Positions 47,873 through 59,413 of a stretch of DNA of 64,000 nucleotides are shown here, in pieces (position 1 is the first letter of the stretch; every line of letters begins with the position of its first letter). Source of the stretch: Sipunculus nudus (Eukaryota > Annelida > Sipuncula > Golfingiida > Sipunculidae); NCBI GenBank assembly GCA_026874595.1, contig CM049313.1, forward strand, positions 57,059,159 to 57,123,158. Direction: 5' to 3'. Position numbers and translations under genes: made by a program. The notes beneath the pieces are model-generated. The model saw nothing but the letters and a program-made list of their open reading frames with translations, had not been told where the DNA came from and did no database searches.

Positions 47873-50800
47873 TTTAAGGATAAGGTGACAATGTTGAACA
47901 ATAGTTATTGCCCTTTACTCAGAGGGAAATACCAAAAATATGGGGGATATTTAAAGGAACCTCTGTAATTGAAAAAAGAGAACGAGGATGAGTTTTTTTT
48001 ATTTGTTAACATTTTGGGTGTCTATATAATTACTTGAGTTTCACGTGGTGAGCGTGTAGTGTTACCATCCATCTGTAGTGTCATTTTCTGTTCAACCCTA
48101 GCCTTAGATCCCTGTCTAATGTAGAAATTGGCCTCGAGATGTATAAATTTATCGTAGATTTACTTATTATGAAACTGTACACGGTTGTACCGTGACACTG
48201 ATGTGCATCCAACGCGTTCAACGCTAGTAGTTCATCATCTAGAATTTTATTTTCATATGAAGTTCATACCTGCACATTTCTTATATTTATTTTATGATAT
48301 ATTATCATATTAATTCAATTGAGGCCATTGTTATTTTTAAAAGTGTAATTCATGACCAGAAATGCTAAGATAAGACGAGTTTCCCTGAGTCGGAGAACAT
48401 TTAAGACTATATTGAACTGAGCTCTGTCATATTTTTTTCACAGGAGTCACATGATGTCAAAGTCCGAACATAGGTGAGATTTGTCATATTATTTTAACAT
48501 GAATCGAATGATGTAATAACATAGAAGTCTTGTGTAATATATAGTACTTTTGTGGACTTCTTCAGAAATAATATAGTCATATTTTAAAAATATGTTTAAA
48601 ATAACAATTATTACAGGCTCCCCTTAAGCAGGTTTTATTTTCACAAATTTCTGAGACAAATTTCTCAAAGATTTTGGATAATTAACTGGCCACAAAATTG
48701 AATAAAAAGATTTGGACTTGCACGTCACTAAATATAATCATTATCAACATACTCTTCATTTTCCAAAAAGTAATCCGAATGTTTGTTTATTCATGTCGTA
48801 TCAGTGATATAAAACCATATTTATACACACTAGTTTAGTCTTTATGGTAAAAAACATGGCTGTCATCCACCGAGTGTATGAATACTAACGAGGTTGTCAA
48901 AGACGGCATCCTTTATATTTAAGTCAAAGCAACTGTGATTTTGTACATATTTTATGGATTGACTGCTATCTGAACTACGGTTACCAGTGATTCTATTGTG
49001 CTTTACCTTGTACATGTTCTCGTGCAAATTGTCACCATGTTACTGTTACACCTGTATTTACCTGCATTTAACCAATCTCCGTCCATTATTTTGTGTCATG
49101 TGATAGTCACGTGACATAGTTTGTACATATCAATTATGTCGCCCAAGTGACTTCAGTATACACTGCTTTAAACTGCTGATTTCATTTTGTTGTCAACTTT
49201 GAAATATATATGTCTTGTTGTAATATCGTGTTTTATTATTAATTATACCATGCCAGTGGGACGATTTTCATGTGTGTATGTGTGTGTGTGCAAATGTTTT
49301 TCTGGCGTACACAAATACATGATTTGACGTATTTTCGCCTATAATGGCGTACCTCCTGTTGTTGATTACTACGCCGGAGGAGGATGGATTGAAACTCATA
49401 ATTATGAGTTTGTGGCGTACAGCCTTTAGGTTGTACAAAAATGTTGCACATTATCGACACACAATTTCCAAACGCGTGTCCGAACATTAATGCTACAAAC
49501 TAAAGATTGTGCCATGAAGCGTTGCACTTTCACTCTACATAGATATCAATAAATGCCATTTTAGTGATACATGTGTGCCCGAGAGTTTCACACCTCATGT
49601 AGCCTATATCAAAATTCTTAGGTACTTAATAAGTGTAAGCGGGAGAAAGCCGAGAGAATCTTTATATGTTTTGTGTGTGTGTCGGACCGTTGAAAAAAAA
49701 CATAAATGTCCTCGGTAAAGTAAGGTTCTGACATTAAAACTATGGGAAATCCATGTATAAAAAAAGAATTTACCTGATACATGAATTCAAGTATTTCACC
49801 AGTATCTTGCAACATATTGCATACATCATGGAGTGTTTAAAATGCAGGGTTAATGATATGTATATTATCACAGAGCTTCTGTGTGTGGTACAATTAAACC
49901 AAACCCGAGTGCGGACAAGCTTTTATTTGTGCAGTTGTCTGTCTTAGGTAGGTGGTTTGTACGCTACTGCCATCAATTATATTTGTCAATAGACGGGTTT
50001 TACATGTTAATCAAGGTGACAATATCAGTCGTTAGCCTATGACTAATCAAATTGTATTCACCACAAACATGCACATGCGGGACTGACGCAGGCTGAGCTC
50101 CGCTAGTTTAACTGATGATTTGCCCTCATACCGGGTCAAGCTGAAATCCCTTAATGGCCATTTCAGGCCGCTCAGCCACTATCGATTTCATCCTTTGTGT
50201 GTATTGGCCCCATTCAGTTTAACTCAGTCTCAAATATCGTTCAATTGACTTGACCAGCACATAGCCCAGCCTCAAGTGTGAATGTTCCACAGGTGTACCT
50301 CTATTGTGCAGCGCTGCATGGACAACATTATAGGCGTGAGCACTGGAGCTCTGAGGCGAAGACGCGAAGTATGTCAGGGGTTTACGGGCTTGGGATATGG
50401 ATTAAAAACCCGTGCGGATATTTTTATTGCAATAATGTTCCACTCATCTGATACAAAAAAATGAATTTGCTTCAAATTTATGATGTACAAATTTAGGCGG
50501 TTTTATATGCTTAATTGTTGTTGATGAAGCAGAAAAGCTCTAAATCAATGCTCATTGTTCAGCATTGATTTATATGTATTAAGAACATTCTTAATTGTGG
50601 TAATTTTAAAATCTCTTTCCCCAGAATATATTTTGATTTTGCATTTGTAAGAGGGTATTTTGAGGCACCTTTCACAGAAAGTATGACTATAATTTCGCTC
50701 ATTAACTATACATTTGTTAAATGTCTTTGGATAATGCAGTCAAACATTAATAGAAGAAGGGGTTAACGTGTTTTTGGCTTTAATATTTATAATTTCTTCA

Positions 50801-50959
50801 AACTTTACTGAAAAGCCCAATATTCAGTCGTTTTAAAGATGTTGGTATCAATGGTGAAATTGATCATCTACATTAAAAATTGCATAATATCATCTTCCAT
50901 ATTTAATTTTCGGAGGGGTAAATAATCAAAAGGTCCAAGTTTTACGTAAAACTTTGTGT

Positions 50960-51130
50960 TTTACTGGCTTCTGTGAGATAGGCATTGGACTCCGAGCACA
51001 GATCGTGAGTTCCAATATCGGCTGAGTACCGGTGAGGTTTTTCATATATCCAAGCCGAGGTTGAGGGCTCTGCAGGCTAATGGGAAGGCCGTGCCTCGCT
51101 CACAGAGTGCGATTTTAGGGGTTCCTTCTT
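50960..51130 (+). mobile_element. Degenerate SINE-like fragment
   Basis: GATAGGCATTGGACTCCGAG, then GATCGTGAGTTCCAATATCGG, resembles the A-to-B-box spacing of a tRNA head. It is followed by CCAAGCCGAGGTTGAGGGCT and TGCCTCGCTCACAGAGTGCG. No target duplication found. This is weaker than the 10.8 kb SINE. Confidence 0.35.
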
Positions 51131-51503
51131 AATTGATATGACAAGGCAGAGGTGTAATAACGGAAATATTCCCACCTTGGTGTAGAAATATTAAGATTTT
51201 CACGGAGCATTTCACCCAGCTATTCAATAATTTCCTCAACTCATGAATGTCAAAAGTGGTTGATTAAGAGGGTATTCTCTGGTCTATACTGTAGGTGGTT
51301 GCACGGTTCCTCTTCAGAATTTAGTAAAATATCTCGCTGTAAAGATTGATCGGACACTTTCCGTGCATTAATATATCCATATGCGGCCTTTAAGAACCTC
51401 CTTCTTATTGCTTTATTCCGACGTTTACAAGCGCGTGTTCTCGACGCGTCTTTGTCTCAGTGAATTCCCGCGTTGATTATATACTGCAAAAGAAATCCTA
51501 CGG

Positions 51504-51870
51504 CTACAAATGGTTCAAAATAATACTGCAGGACTCATGATTAATGGACGAAAGAGAGACCACGTCACGCCGCTATTCAAACAGCTTCATTGGCTTCCCA
51601 TGGAGTGTCGCAGTTCTTGCTTACCGCTTAATAAGATTAGCAAAATTATAAACTTATTGGCCTTTTCTTACCCTGCGGTAAGTATGTAGTGAATTCAATA
51701 CATAAAGGTCTTCAAAAGAAAACTTACCAAAGCCTTGTAGCAAAGTCGGTTGACGTTCTTTTGGATTCATGGACCTAAAGGTCTTGAATTCACTTCCCAT
51801 TGTACCCAGAAATCCCCCGACCCTTATTAACTACCAGTTCAAAAACATATATCTTTCCCACATTTTTTTG
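51504..51870 (+). pseudogene. LINE reverse-transcriptase 3' fragment (CR1/L2-like)
   Basis: The frame from 51504 reads LQMVQNNTAGLMINGRKRDH and then VTPLFKQLHWLPMECR, the segment that follows the RT domain in CR1/L2-type LINEs (usual form LQ-VQN-AARL ... HITP-LK-LHWLPV-YR). After frameshifts, 51750-51870 gives DLKVLNSLP, then a RxxPTLINYQFKN segment, matching the usual GPKLWNSLP ... FKK end. The rest of the element is missing. Confidence 0.75.
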
Positions 51871-52057
51871 TTTATTCTGTGTGATGGTATTTTTTCAATT
51901 ATTCTTCTTTATTTCTGAAATTGTTGTAGCAACATATTAGAACCTGGCAGTTATTGGTCAGTGACTCCCCATCTACCGTTCTGGTATGTTTAATATATAT
52001 GTAGAGTTTGTGGGTTCAATTATTCTTATAGCCAGCTATTCACCTGCCGTTTACTAT

Positions 52058-52206
52058 AGAATTTATGTGATTTCTGGCTTGCTCTGTGTGCGTGTTAATG
52101 AACTCAAGGTAGTTCCTGTTCAGAAATGTTCTTATAATGCCTCTGTGACGGACGTATGAGCTTGTTTATCTACAAGCTGTTAGTAAACACAGGAATGTTG
52201 ACAAAC
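52058..52206 (+). repeat. Direct repeat, copy 1 (partner 53480-53640)
   Basis: GAATTTATGTGATTTCTGGC, then TGTTAATGAACTCAAG, AATGCCTCTGTGACGGACGT and CTACAAGCTGTTAGTAAACA, recurs at about 53480-53640 in the same order with scattered changes. Confidence 0.7.
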
Positions 52207-52247
52207 GGGGAAAAAATATAACTTAAGGAAATTTGTTGCATTTGTAC

Positions 52248-52360
52248 TTCTACTACCACTACACTACTACAACTACTATTAATACTACAACTTCAACAAC
52301 TACTACTACCACTTCTACTATACTACTACTACAACTACTACCACTACTACTACTACTGCT
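52248..52360 (+). repeat. (ACT)n-type trinucleotide repeat
   Basis: Imperfect run of ACT, ACA and ACC triplets over about 110 bases. Confidence 0.85.
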
Positions 52361-53019
52361 TTACTAATACACTTGGGTTCTCTACAAAGAATGAAAGATA
52401 TGTGGTTAAGGTAACCGAGGTTTATGGTCATCATTAAATTTGGAAATTACACAGAACAAATTAAGATCTGCTTTCATATTTATTAGGAAACATTGTTTAA
52501 GATCTTATCAACTTATCAATTTAAGTTCCCTACGGAATGATCTCTTATATGCATTAATTAATTAAAACAAAGTTGAACTGACTTATGACAACACATTAAA
52601 GGGCACTGCCTGCATTTAAAGATCCATTATTTCCATGACAACTCATTTTTATTAATGACAGATGTAATATTTATTTGTGCATTAATAAAGTTAGCAGAGT
52701 AAAGCTGGTTGCTCCACAGCATATTGAAAGAACTGCACACCAATATTGTTGAATATATGGCACCACGCATTATCTACCTTACAACTACTTAATTTGCCAG
52801 TAATCGGTGTCATGTGTGTGCATTAATAAAGCACAGTAAAGCTGGACTGATCCTATAAAACATCTGCCTTTCCCATTATTCGGAGAGCTCTTCATTGTTG
52901 ATTGATTGGACCAGTTCTGGTCAACAGTGGACGAGATCTGTGATACCATATTTTATCGGAAGAACGTCTCTCAAATGAATTTAACGCTTAACAAAATGTC
53001 TGCGAGTGACAATCTTTTA

Positions 53020-53119
<100 letters not shown>

Positions 53120-53141
53120 AAAATAAACTGCTCTGTGGCCA

Positions 53142-53362
53142 AAGCGATATAACACTGAGGAAAAACAACACTGTGAATTCACGACGGACTGTTTTACGGT
53201 ATGGGACCCGATCCACAGGAGAATGTTGAGATCTCGTAAAGACTCGGCTTTTCAAACTATGCCGTTAGCTTCATTCTCACAACATTCACCTAAGGATCGG
53301 GTGGCATCCCGAGAAACAGTGTGTCGTGAATTCACAATGTTGTTTTTCTTCAGTGTTCGCTT
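53142..53362. repeat. Long inverted repeat (hairpin), arms about 90 bases
   Basis: The left arm (53142-53232) reads AACACTGAGGAAAAACAACA, CTGTGAATTCACGAC, ACCCGATCC, GAGAATGTTG. The right arm (53268-53362), reverse-complemented, reads AACACTGAAGAAAAACAACA, TTGTGAATTCACGAC, ACCCGATCC, GTGAATGTTG. Arms are about 84% identical by eye around a loop of about 35 bases. It could be a foldback-type miniature transposon or, if transcribed, a long double-stranded RNA hairpin. No TA duplication at the ends was evident. Confidence 0.8.
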
Positions 53363-53479
53363 CAGTCTTCGCTAGCTTTACAATGGATTATCTGATACGT
53401 AAAGCAATGTCGGGAATACGATATTGATTACACTATATTTTGCTGGCTGGCATATTAATTCAAACCTATGAGAATTTAT

Positions 53480-53640
53480 GAGATTTCTGGCTTACTCTGC
53501 GTACATAGTAATGAACCTAATGCCATTCATGTTTAAAAATGTTCATATGACGCCCCTGTGACGGATGTATATAAGCTTGTTTTTATCTACTAGCTGCTAG
53601 TACATACGGTACCTGCGTCAATACTGACAAACAGTAAAAC
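53480..53640 (+). repeat. Direct repeat, copy 2 (partner 52058-52206)
   Basis: GAATTTATGAGATTTCTGGC, TAGTAATGAACCTAATG, ATGACGCCCCTGTGACGGAT and CTACTAGCTGCTAGTACATA mirror copy 1. Confidence 0.7.
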
Positions 53641-53924
53641 CATGTTGCGGAAGTTAAAAGGTCACTAGTTGCAAAACGCCCGTTGCAAAATTAATTTCAT
53701 CAGAATCGCCGCCAACTTTTATGTCCTCATTGAGTGTGTTTGGAATATTTTAGCGCCCCCACATGTTATAAACCATTGGATATAAACACCAAGAACAGCC
53801 TGGGTTCTGTAGGATCGGCTTTTGCTCACCTATTATTATAGTTCCGCAGTCAGATAGGGGGACCTTGCATTGGGGTTCGCATAAATTTTTACTTATAAAT
53901 ATAAGAAAGGGTGTCGACCTGAGC

Positions 53925-54395
53925 ATTTCTTATGTTGCTGATATCTCTAAGTTCCTGTCCTATCTTTAGGATTAAGGTGTTTACACCGATGTTTTCATGG
54001 TAGAGGAGTTGGATGAACCGTTTGAATTTACCATTAAATGAATTTTAATATGCAAATAAGCTGTCGCATTTATTTGAACTTCTAATTTTGACCATATCTC
54101 TTTTACTTCTTGTCCTATCACAGAGATTAATGTTTTTACACCTATGTTTTCATGGTAAAGGATTATGATGAACAGTTTCTAATTATCATTGGTGATTTTT
54201 TTAATTTGTGATATGCAAATTAGGTGTCGCCATTATAGAAACTTCTTATTTTACTCACATCGGTACTATCCTATCCTATCCTATCTCAGAGATTAATCTG
54301 TCTACGCCTATCTTTTCATGGTAGAGGAGTATGATGACCAGTTTCAAATTACCATTCAAAGATTTTTTATGTGCGAATTAATTATCGTTGTTTAG
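53925..54395 (+). repeat. 180-base tandem repeat, array 1 (three units)
   Basis: Units recur with CCTGTCCTATC, then CACCTATGTTTTCATGGTA, GGATTATGATGAACAGTTTC and TATGCAAATTAGGTGTCGCC or variants. They are seen at about 53955, 54110 and 54270. A short (CCTAT)n expansion is present in the third. An inverted, diverged array of the same unit is at 57720-58105. Confidence 0.8.
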
Positions 54396-54399
54396 GAGC

Positions 54400-54545
54400 A
54401 GGGGGCTCTCGACCCGCAACCCCCCCCCCCCCCCCCCCCCCCTCCAATGCATAAGATTTGTCTAAAAAAAGGTCGTTGGTTGAGACCAGGGGTTTCGACC
54501 TCCCCCCCCCCCCCCCCCCCCCCCCTTGGATCCGCGCCTGTGGGC
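54400..54545 (-). repeat. Paired C tracts with GGATCC end (relative of 7031-7130)
   Basis: C runs at 54420-54442 and 54502-54525 enclose about 60 bases. The right side ends TTGGATCCGCGCCTGTGG. In the opposite orientation this resembles the GGATCC-G-tract repeat at 7.03 kb. Confidence 0.55.
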
Positions 54546-55229
54546 TTTTTCGAGGTGTCCTCATCATCATTTGGTCTTTCTTGTTTAGGAAGATATAAAG
54601 TTCTTGTGGCAATTTAAGACGAGTTGCTCACCAGTGTCTTAACCTGCTTCCAGGTCTGCCGCTTTGCCATCCTGTCTTCTTTCGTTGGCTCCTATTATGG
54701 ATGTTGAAATATCTTCTTTGTTTTTTTATCAGCGGTTGCCTTGATTGGTTTGGCTTAGATAACATTCTACTTCCATCTTGCAAAGTACATTAATTTGCAT
54801 ATAGAAAAAAAGTAAGTTTAGCAAACCTTATATATTTGGCACTGGATTCAAATCCTAGGGAATATTCATGGCAACTTGTTAAAAAATATAAGTGCATAAA
54901 AACCTGTCAACATTTAAATTCTGGAAATCTCATTTTGAATGCCTTGTCACTAGTCATTCCTGGGTGGCATTTCGGGTCCTTAGACTATGCCATGAAAGGA
55001 GTTCAGTGGCAGTGCCCCCTGAAGCTCCTGGGTGTAAGATTTGAGTGGTCTTAAATTAGCTATATTTTTTAATAGTCTTACAAACTCAGATTTCAAACCT
55101 GCTATTGACTAAGGTGGTAGGTACTGGCAAGAAATCTACTAATAGCAAAAATTTTCCCAAAACATATTCAGCTTGTTCTGCAGCCGCACATCTATTAATT
55201 CTGACTAAATAACGAATAACACTAGAAAA
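54546..55229. other. No gene seen
   Basis: Unassigned sequence. The ORF at 54836-55054 has no recognised motif. Confidence 0.45.
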
Positions 55230-55610
55230 ATGTGGCGCGCGCTGGACCGGTCCAGAAAAATGTGGAACGGGCTACATTTTAACTTGCGTTCACACTGTAC
55301 CGGATCCAGTGACCATGTAGAGCGCGCTGCCCTGTCAAGTTAGGCCGCATTGCGCTTGCATTGCGTTTACACGCAGAAAAATACTGCAATCTAGCGCGGT
55401 ATAGATTGGATTCCCCCTTGAATGCATGGGTTAAACCCAGTCACATGACAGTCGTGTCTTGTTGGAGCGCGCTAGAATCTTGAACCGACTAAGACCGGTG
55501 GTCAAAATGTAGCGCGCCCCAGACCAATAATCCTTGAAATCTGGCGCGTTTCGGGGACTTGGCGCGCGCTAAACGATGTAGAGCGCTCCAGAAAAACGTG
55601 TGTAAATGGG
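55230..55610. repeat. CpG-rich repeat with reiterated AGCGCG words
   Basis: About 380 bases with eight or so occurrences of GCGCG or AGCGCT (55233, 55321, 55394, 55462, 55512, 55545, 55563, 55583), set in AT-rich surroundings. TCCAGAAAAATGTGG near the left and TCCAGAAAAACGTGTG near the right suggest related ends. Probably a non-autonomous element; unrecognised. Confidence 0.5.
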
Positions 55611-55754
55611 GCTATTAAATCTGAGTCTTAGGCGGGTCTATGCAGTCTATGCTAAATGAATATAATGATCTTCAATCGATATACTATAATTACCCATTTC
55701 CCATTGTCACGGAACCTAATATCAACAGATCACGTATGCGTAATGAACATAAAT

Positions 55755-56535
55755 TTTGTAATGGAGATAAAAAAATTTTTTTTTTGTTAAAAAGTAACTA
55801 TAATTTATTCTTAAAACAACCCTAACATTACAATACATTAAATCAATACAATTAATGTAATCAATATAATCACACAGCCTAATAAACAAAGTGCACAGTA
55901 CCTGGATACCACCACTGTCACAGCGACAAGTTCTTTAAAATGTATAAGCCGGACGAACAGTTCACACAAATTCTCTCGGAGAATAACAGTCCAATGTAAA
56001 TCTCTTGTAACAATCCTGACAGTAAACTGAAGACCAAATAAGATTCGTCACAAATCCAGAAGAAAATCTATAATTGCCGCACTTATCGGAACAGGTCCCA
56101 CAAACTGGCATACACGCTTCTGTGTCCGCTGGAATATTCTCTCACCTCTCTCTCGGCTCTAAAACACGTCCTCTATTTATAACCTTTCCTCCGAAAACTC
56201 TAGAAAATTCCCTTTCACGAACAATCCATAATACACAGTACACGCTCAAAGAACATACTAGAAAGGGAACGCCGTGTCTGGGTTCACAAGTTGGCCAGCC
56301 TGGCCCGGCCAGGCGATGCTGCCATGGCAACGAGCTACGCGTGCTATACGAACCAAATGTCAACAACACATGGAACATCCGTGTGCACAATCAAACAATC
56401 ATTTGTAACACCATACAAAATGGTTTTAATCGTTTAATTTGTTCGAACTGCATCTAGCACTAAACAGCGGGGATACATTATGTGAAACAACGCATGGAAC
56501 AGCATGCTGTCATAAACATTTCTCCCTAACACTAA
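55755..56535 (-). mobile_element. Candidate solo LTR of an LTR retrotransposon
   Basis: Read on the minus strand it begins TGTTAGGGAGAAATG (about 56533) and could end TCTCCATTACA (about 55755), a TG...CA pair with partial inverted symmetry. Inside, on the minus strand, is GGTTATAAATAGAGGACG (TATA box near 56180), a leader rich in GAGAGAGG, and AATAAATTATAG near 55805 as a polyadenylation signal: the usual order in an LTR. No gag/pol sequence and no second LTR were seen, and a matching target duplication was not found. The ends are provisional and it could instead be a promoter-bearing repeat. Confidence 0.45.
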
Positions 56536-56801
56536 AATATTGTTGCTGTTTCATAACTAAACTATTTCGGCATATTTAAATCACATCAGTTATAAGTATA
56601 TTCCCTTTGGAAGCGCTTCCCGGTGGTCGATGTTAGCGAGTCTGACTACTTTTCTTTGTGTACTGGCACCTATGGGTTCGAAGGCCAATGGCGGACTTTC
56701 ACCAGAGTCTTAAAATAAAAGAGAAGATTATGGGATAACCTTTCTCTCCGATATTAGGCTTGCCCCAGACTAATGGGGCAGTAGGTTGTCACATCTCATG
56801 G

Positions 56802-56855
<54 letters not shown>

Positions 56856-57719
56856 GCATTTAAATAAAATCGTAACCACCTTCGAGCAGGATTCTCTAGT
56901 TGTGGCCGAAAGGGTTTGAGAATGCATTGCGTGTGAAAGCTCAATTCGTTGTTTAAAACGGTTTTGCATTTTCAATGTGAAATTGGTAAATATGAATGAA
57001 AATATAAGCTGATGTTTATGGTTTACTTTCCAATCCAGCTCTTTAATAACCATTCATTTTTAATGGCAACTTCAGTTACCACTTTCACTTGATTCAGTGA
57101 TATCATGCCAATTGACTGACCACTAAAACTCCTCAATATGGCAGTGTTACGGCTATTGAGACCTTAAACACAATAATTTTTAAATAGCAGGTGCAAATTT
57201 TAGACACACAGACTAATACCACGCAAACAACATTTTTGTTGTAAAAATAAATAAATTTAATTTACGATTCTATGTTTTCCAGGTATTTCGTCACCATGAA
57301 CATTTGGATCGTTCTCATTTTAGTTTTTAAGACAGAACTAACTAAAGCATGCCAATTAACATAGAGTATTCTACAATATATTTAAATTCGTACGGAGAGG
57401 CAGTGATTGCTCACGATTTATCAGCAACTTGGGGAAAAAATCACCTGATGAAATCACGTAATTGCACTCTGCTTCGTGAGATTAGTGAAAGCACATTAAC
57501 TTTTTTTTTATTTGATGCAATAAGGACACAGTAAGGTACAGAAGGTTCTTCTTTTTTTTATTAATTATATGTTTATAAAAAATATTTTATACTCTCATTT
57601 TTTTATACTTCATTATCATATCAGTCCTTAAACTCTTCAAAAGGTAAATTTTTAACAGATCATCATTAAAACACGGATGTAGATACTTTTATCTCTTAGA
57701 GAGGACATGCACTTAGATG
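56536..57719. other. No gene seen; one AT microsatellite
   Basis: AT-rich. It contains (AT)n at 56804-56853 and otherwise short unrecognised ORFs. Confidence 0.5.
56804..56853. repeat. (AT)n microsatellite
   Basis: About 50 bases of uninterrupted AT repeats. Confidence 0.95.
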
Positions 57720-58105
57720 GAAATGTACGGAATTAGAATGTCCAATAATGCCGACGCCTATTTTGCTTATTAAAAAATTTATTTAATCGTAGTTTGAAAT
57801 GATTCCCCATACTCCTCTACCATGAAAGCATAGGTGTCGCCAGCCACATTTATCTCTAAGATAGGACAGGAACTAAGGCCAATATGGGCAAAATAAGAAG
57901 TTGCAATAATGGCGACATCTAATTTGCATATTGCAAAATTAAAAAGTCACCCAATAATCATTCGAAACTGTTCATCATAATCCTTGATCATGTAAATATG
58001 GATGTAGACACCTTTATCCCTAAGACTCGACAAGGTCCAGAAGATATATGAGCAAAACTGGAAGATCCAATAATGGCGATAGCTAATTTGCATATTTAAA
58101 TTCCC
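57720..58105 (-). repeat. 180-base tandem repeat, array 2 (inverted relative to array 1)
   Basis: On the minus strand it carries GGATTATGATGAACAGTTTC, then CAATATGCAAATTAGATGTC, GCCATTATTGCAACTTC and CCTGTCCTATCTTAGAG, which align with the units at 53925-54395 at roughly 80% identity. About two and a half units. Confidence 0.75.
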
Positions 58106-59084
58106 TTTAATCTCAGGATGCGCATGCTACAACCAAGAATTTTATGACAAGTGGACATTTACACGTTGCTTCAAATTTTCTTGTACATTTCAAACCGGGT
58201 AACCCCGGTAACCAATGCATGCTCTGAAACCTTGTTGTGAACAAGACCAGCGTTCATGGTTCGCCTAGCTGGCTATAGCTGTTATATTATTTATATTAGT
58301 CCCCTCCATATCTAACATTTATTACTTGATATTACATACTTCAGGTAGGCGTGAATCAATCCCCAATCCCGCTCCCCTTCCCTAACCTCAAAGGCATGGT
58401 CATTTTCCTATATCAACATTAGTTTTAACAATTAAAGACATGTTTCAAAATATTTCAGATAATTTTTGCGTCTCTATACCTGTCACAAAATCATGTCCAC
58501 ACAATCACACATTTAGGGTTCAGTTCAGCTTGGTTCCCAGCATTCCTTTCGCTCCATTCCGTGAGTGTAGCGCAAGGCATGCTGGAAGTACAAAATCTAT
58601 GGGGTAACGTAAACAAAGTCTGTTCCTGGACACTCGCTGGATCTGCGAAATACCGGCACATTGTCTTAATTGATCTCCAAGTAGGTTTGAAACCACGATC
58701 CTCTATATCCTCGTTGTCTCTATTATTAACCCCAGGCTTATAACAAAAGTAGCATTGTTATCCTGCTATTGCTTGTTCACGTACAGGAACCAATTTCTAT
58801 AAGATGCCTATATATATAGAACTATTCTGTTCGTAGTGCTTATGGTATTAGAAAGGTTTTGCTTCTTGTAGTTGAAAAAGGGGTCCATGGAGAACTTTTT
58901 TAGGGCGTCAATAAGTGATGTTGAATTGTGTTATTACACATTTTTATCCGAGTGGGGAGATTGGTCAAGGACAAAGGTTTTCCCTTGGAAGACTGATTGG
59001 TTGACGCTTGGACAGCTCCTTCACCACCTCCCAAACTCGGATTAAAATACTTTGATTCCCTGGTCGACTTAAAATGACGAACAT
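58106..59084. other. No gene seen
   Basis: Unassigned sequence to the TA target site of the pogo-like element. A short imperfect inverted repeat (TTCCCAGCATTCCTTT near 58536 and AAGGCATGCTGGAA near 58574) is present. Confidence 0.45.
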
Positions 59085-59271
59085 TAGGGGGAGCTGGGGT
59101 CCGATGAGCCATTTTCCATATTTTTTGCAGTGAAATGCGTATCAGTGCAAATAGGTGTATCTATCAATCATGTATGTATAGCACTTGTACTAAGCTTACA
59201 CCAAGGGTAGTAGCAGATAACTGTCTTGAACAGCACTAGCCCTGTTGAAGCTAATGAAATGTGGTCTGTAG

Positions 59272-59330
59272 TGGCTCATTGGTCCCCGCATAATGTGAGC
59301 TATGAGCCACCCATTGGGGACCCATGGCCC
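59272..59330. repeat. Left subterminal repeats of the pogo-like element
   Basis: TGGCTCATTGGTCCCC at 59272-59287, followed by a degenerate inverted copy (ATGAGCCACCCATTGGGGAC). It lies about 160 bases inside the left terminal repeat. Confidence 0.8.
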
Positions 59331-59413
59331 ATGGTTTTGATACCAAAAAAGTAAGCAAAAGTTTCCAACTGAAATTCATTTTATTACTTAAAAAGTACAG
59401 TAATTTGTAGGCC

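Larger units (their letters stand above)
46904..51503. other. No gene seen downstream of the K2P gene
   Basis: 4.6 kb of AT-rich sequence with short ORFs only. It contains the 16-base CACGTG duplication (47841-47872) and a SINE-like fragment (50960-51130). Part of it could be extended 3' untranslated region. Confidence 0.45.

Noticed and set aside
56074-56457. 127-codon plus-strand ORF
   Set aside because: Falls inside the candidate LTR, antisense to its promoter; no protein family recognised.
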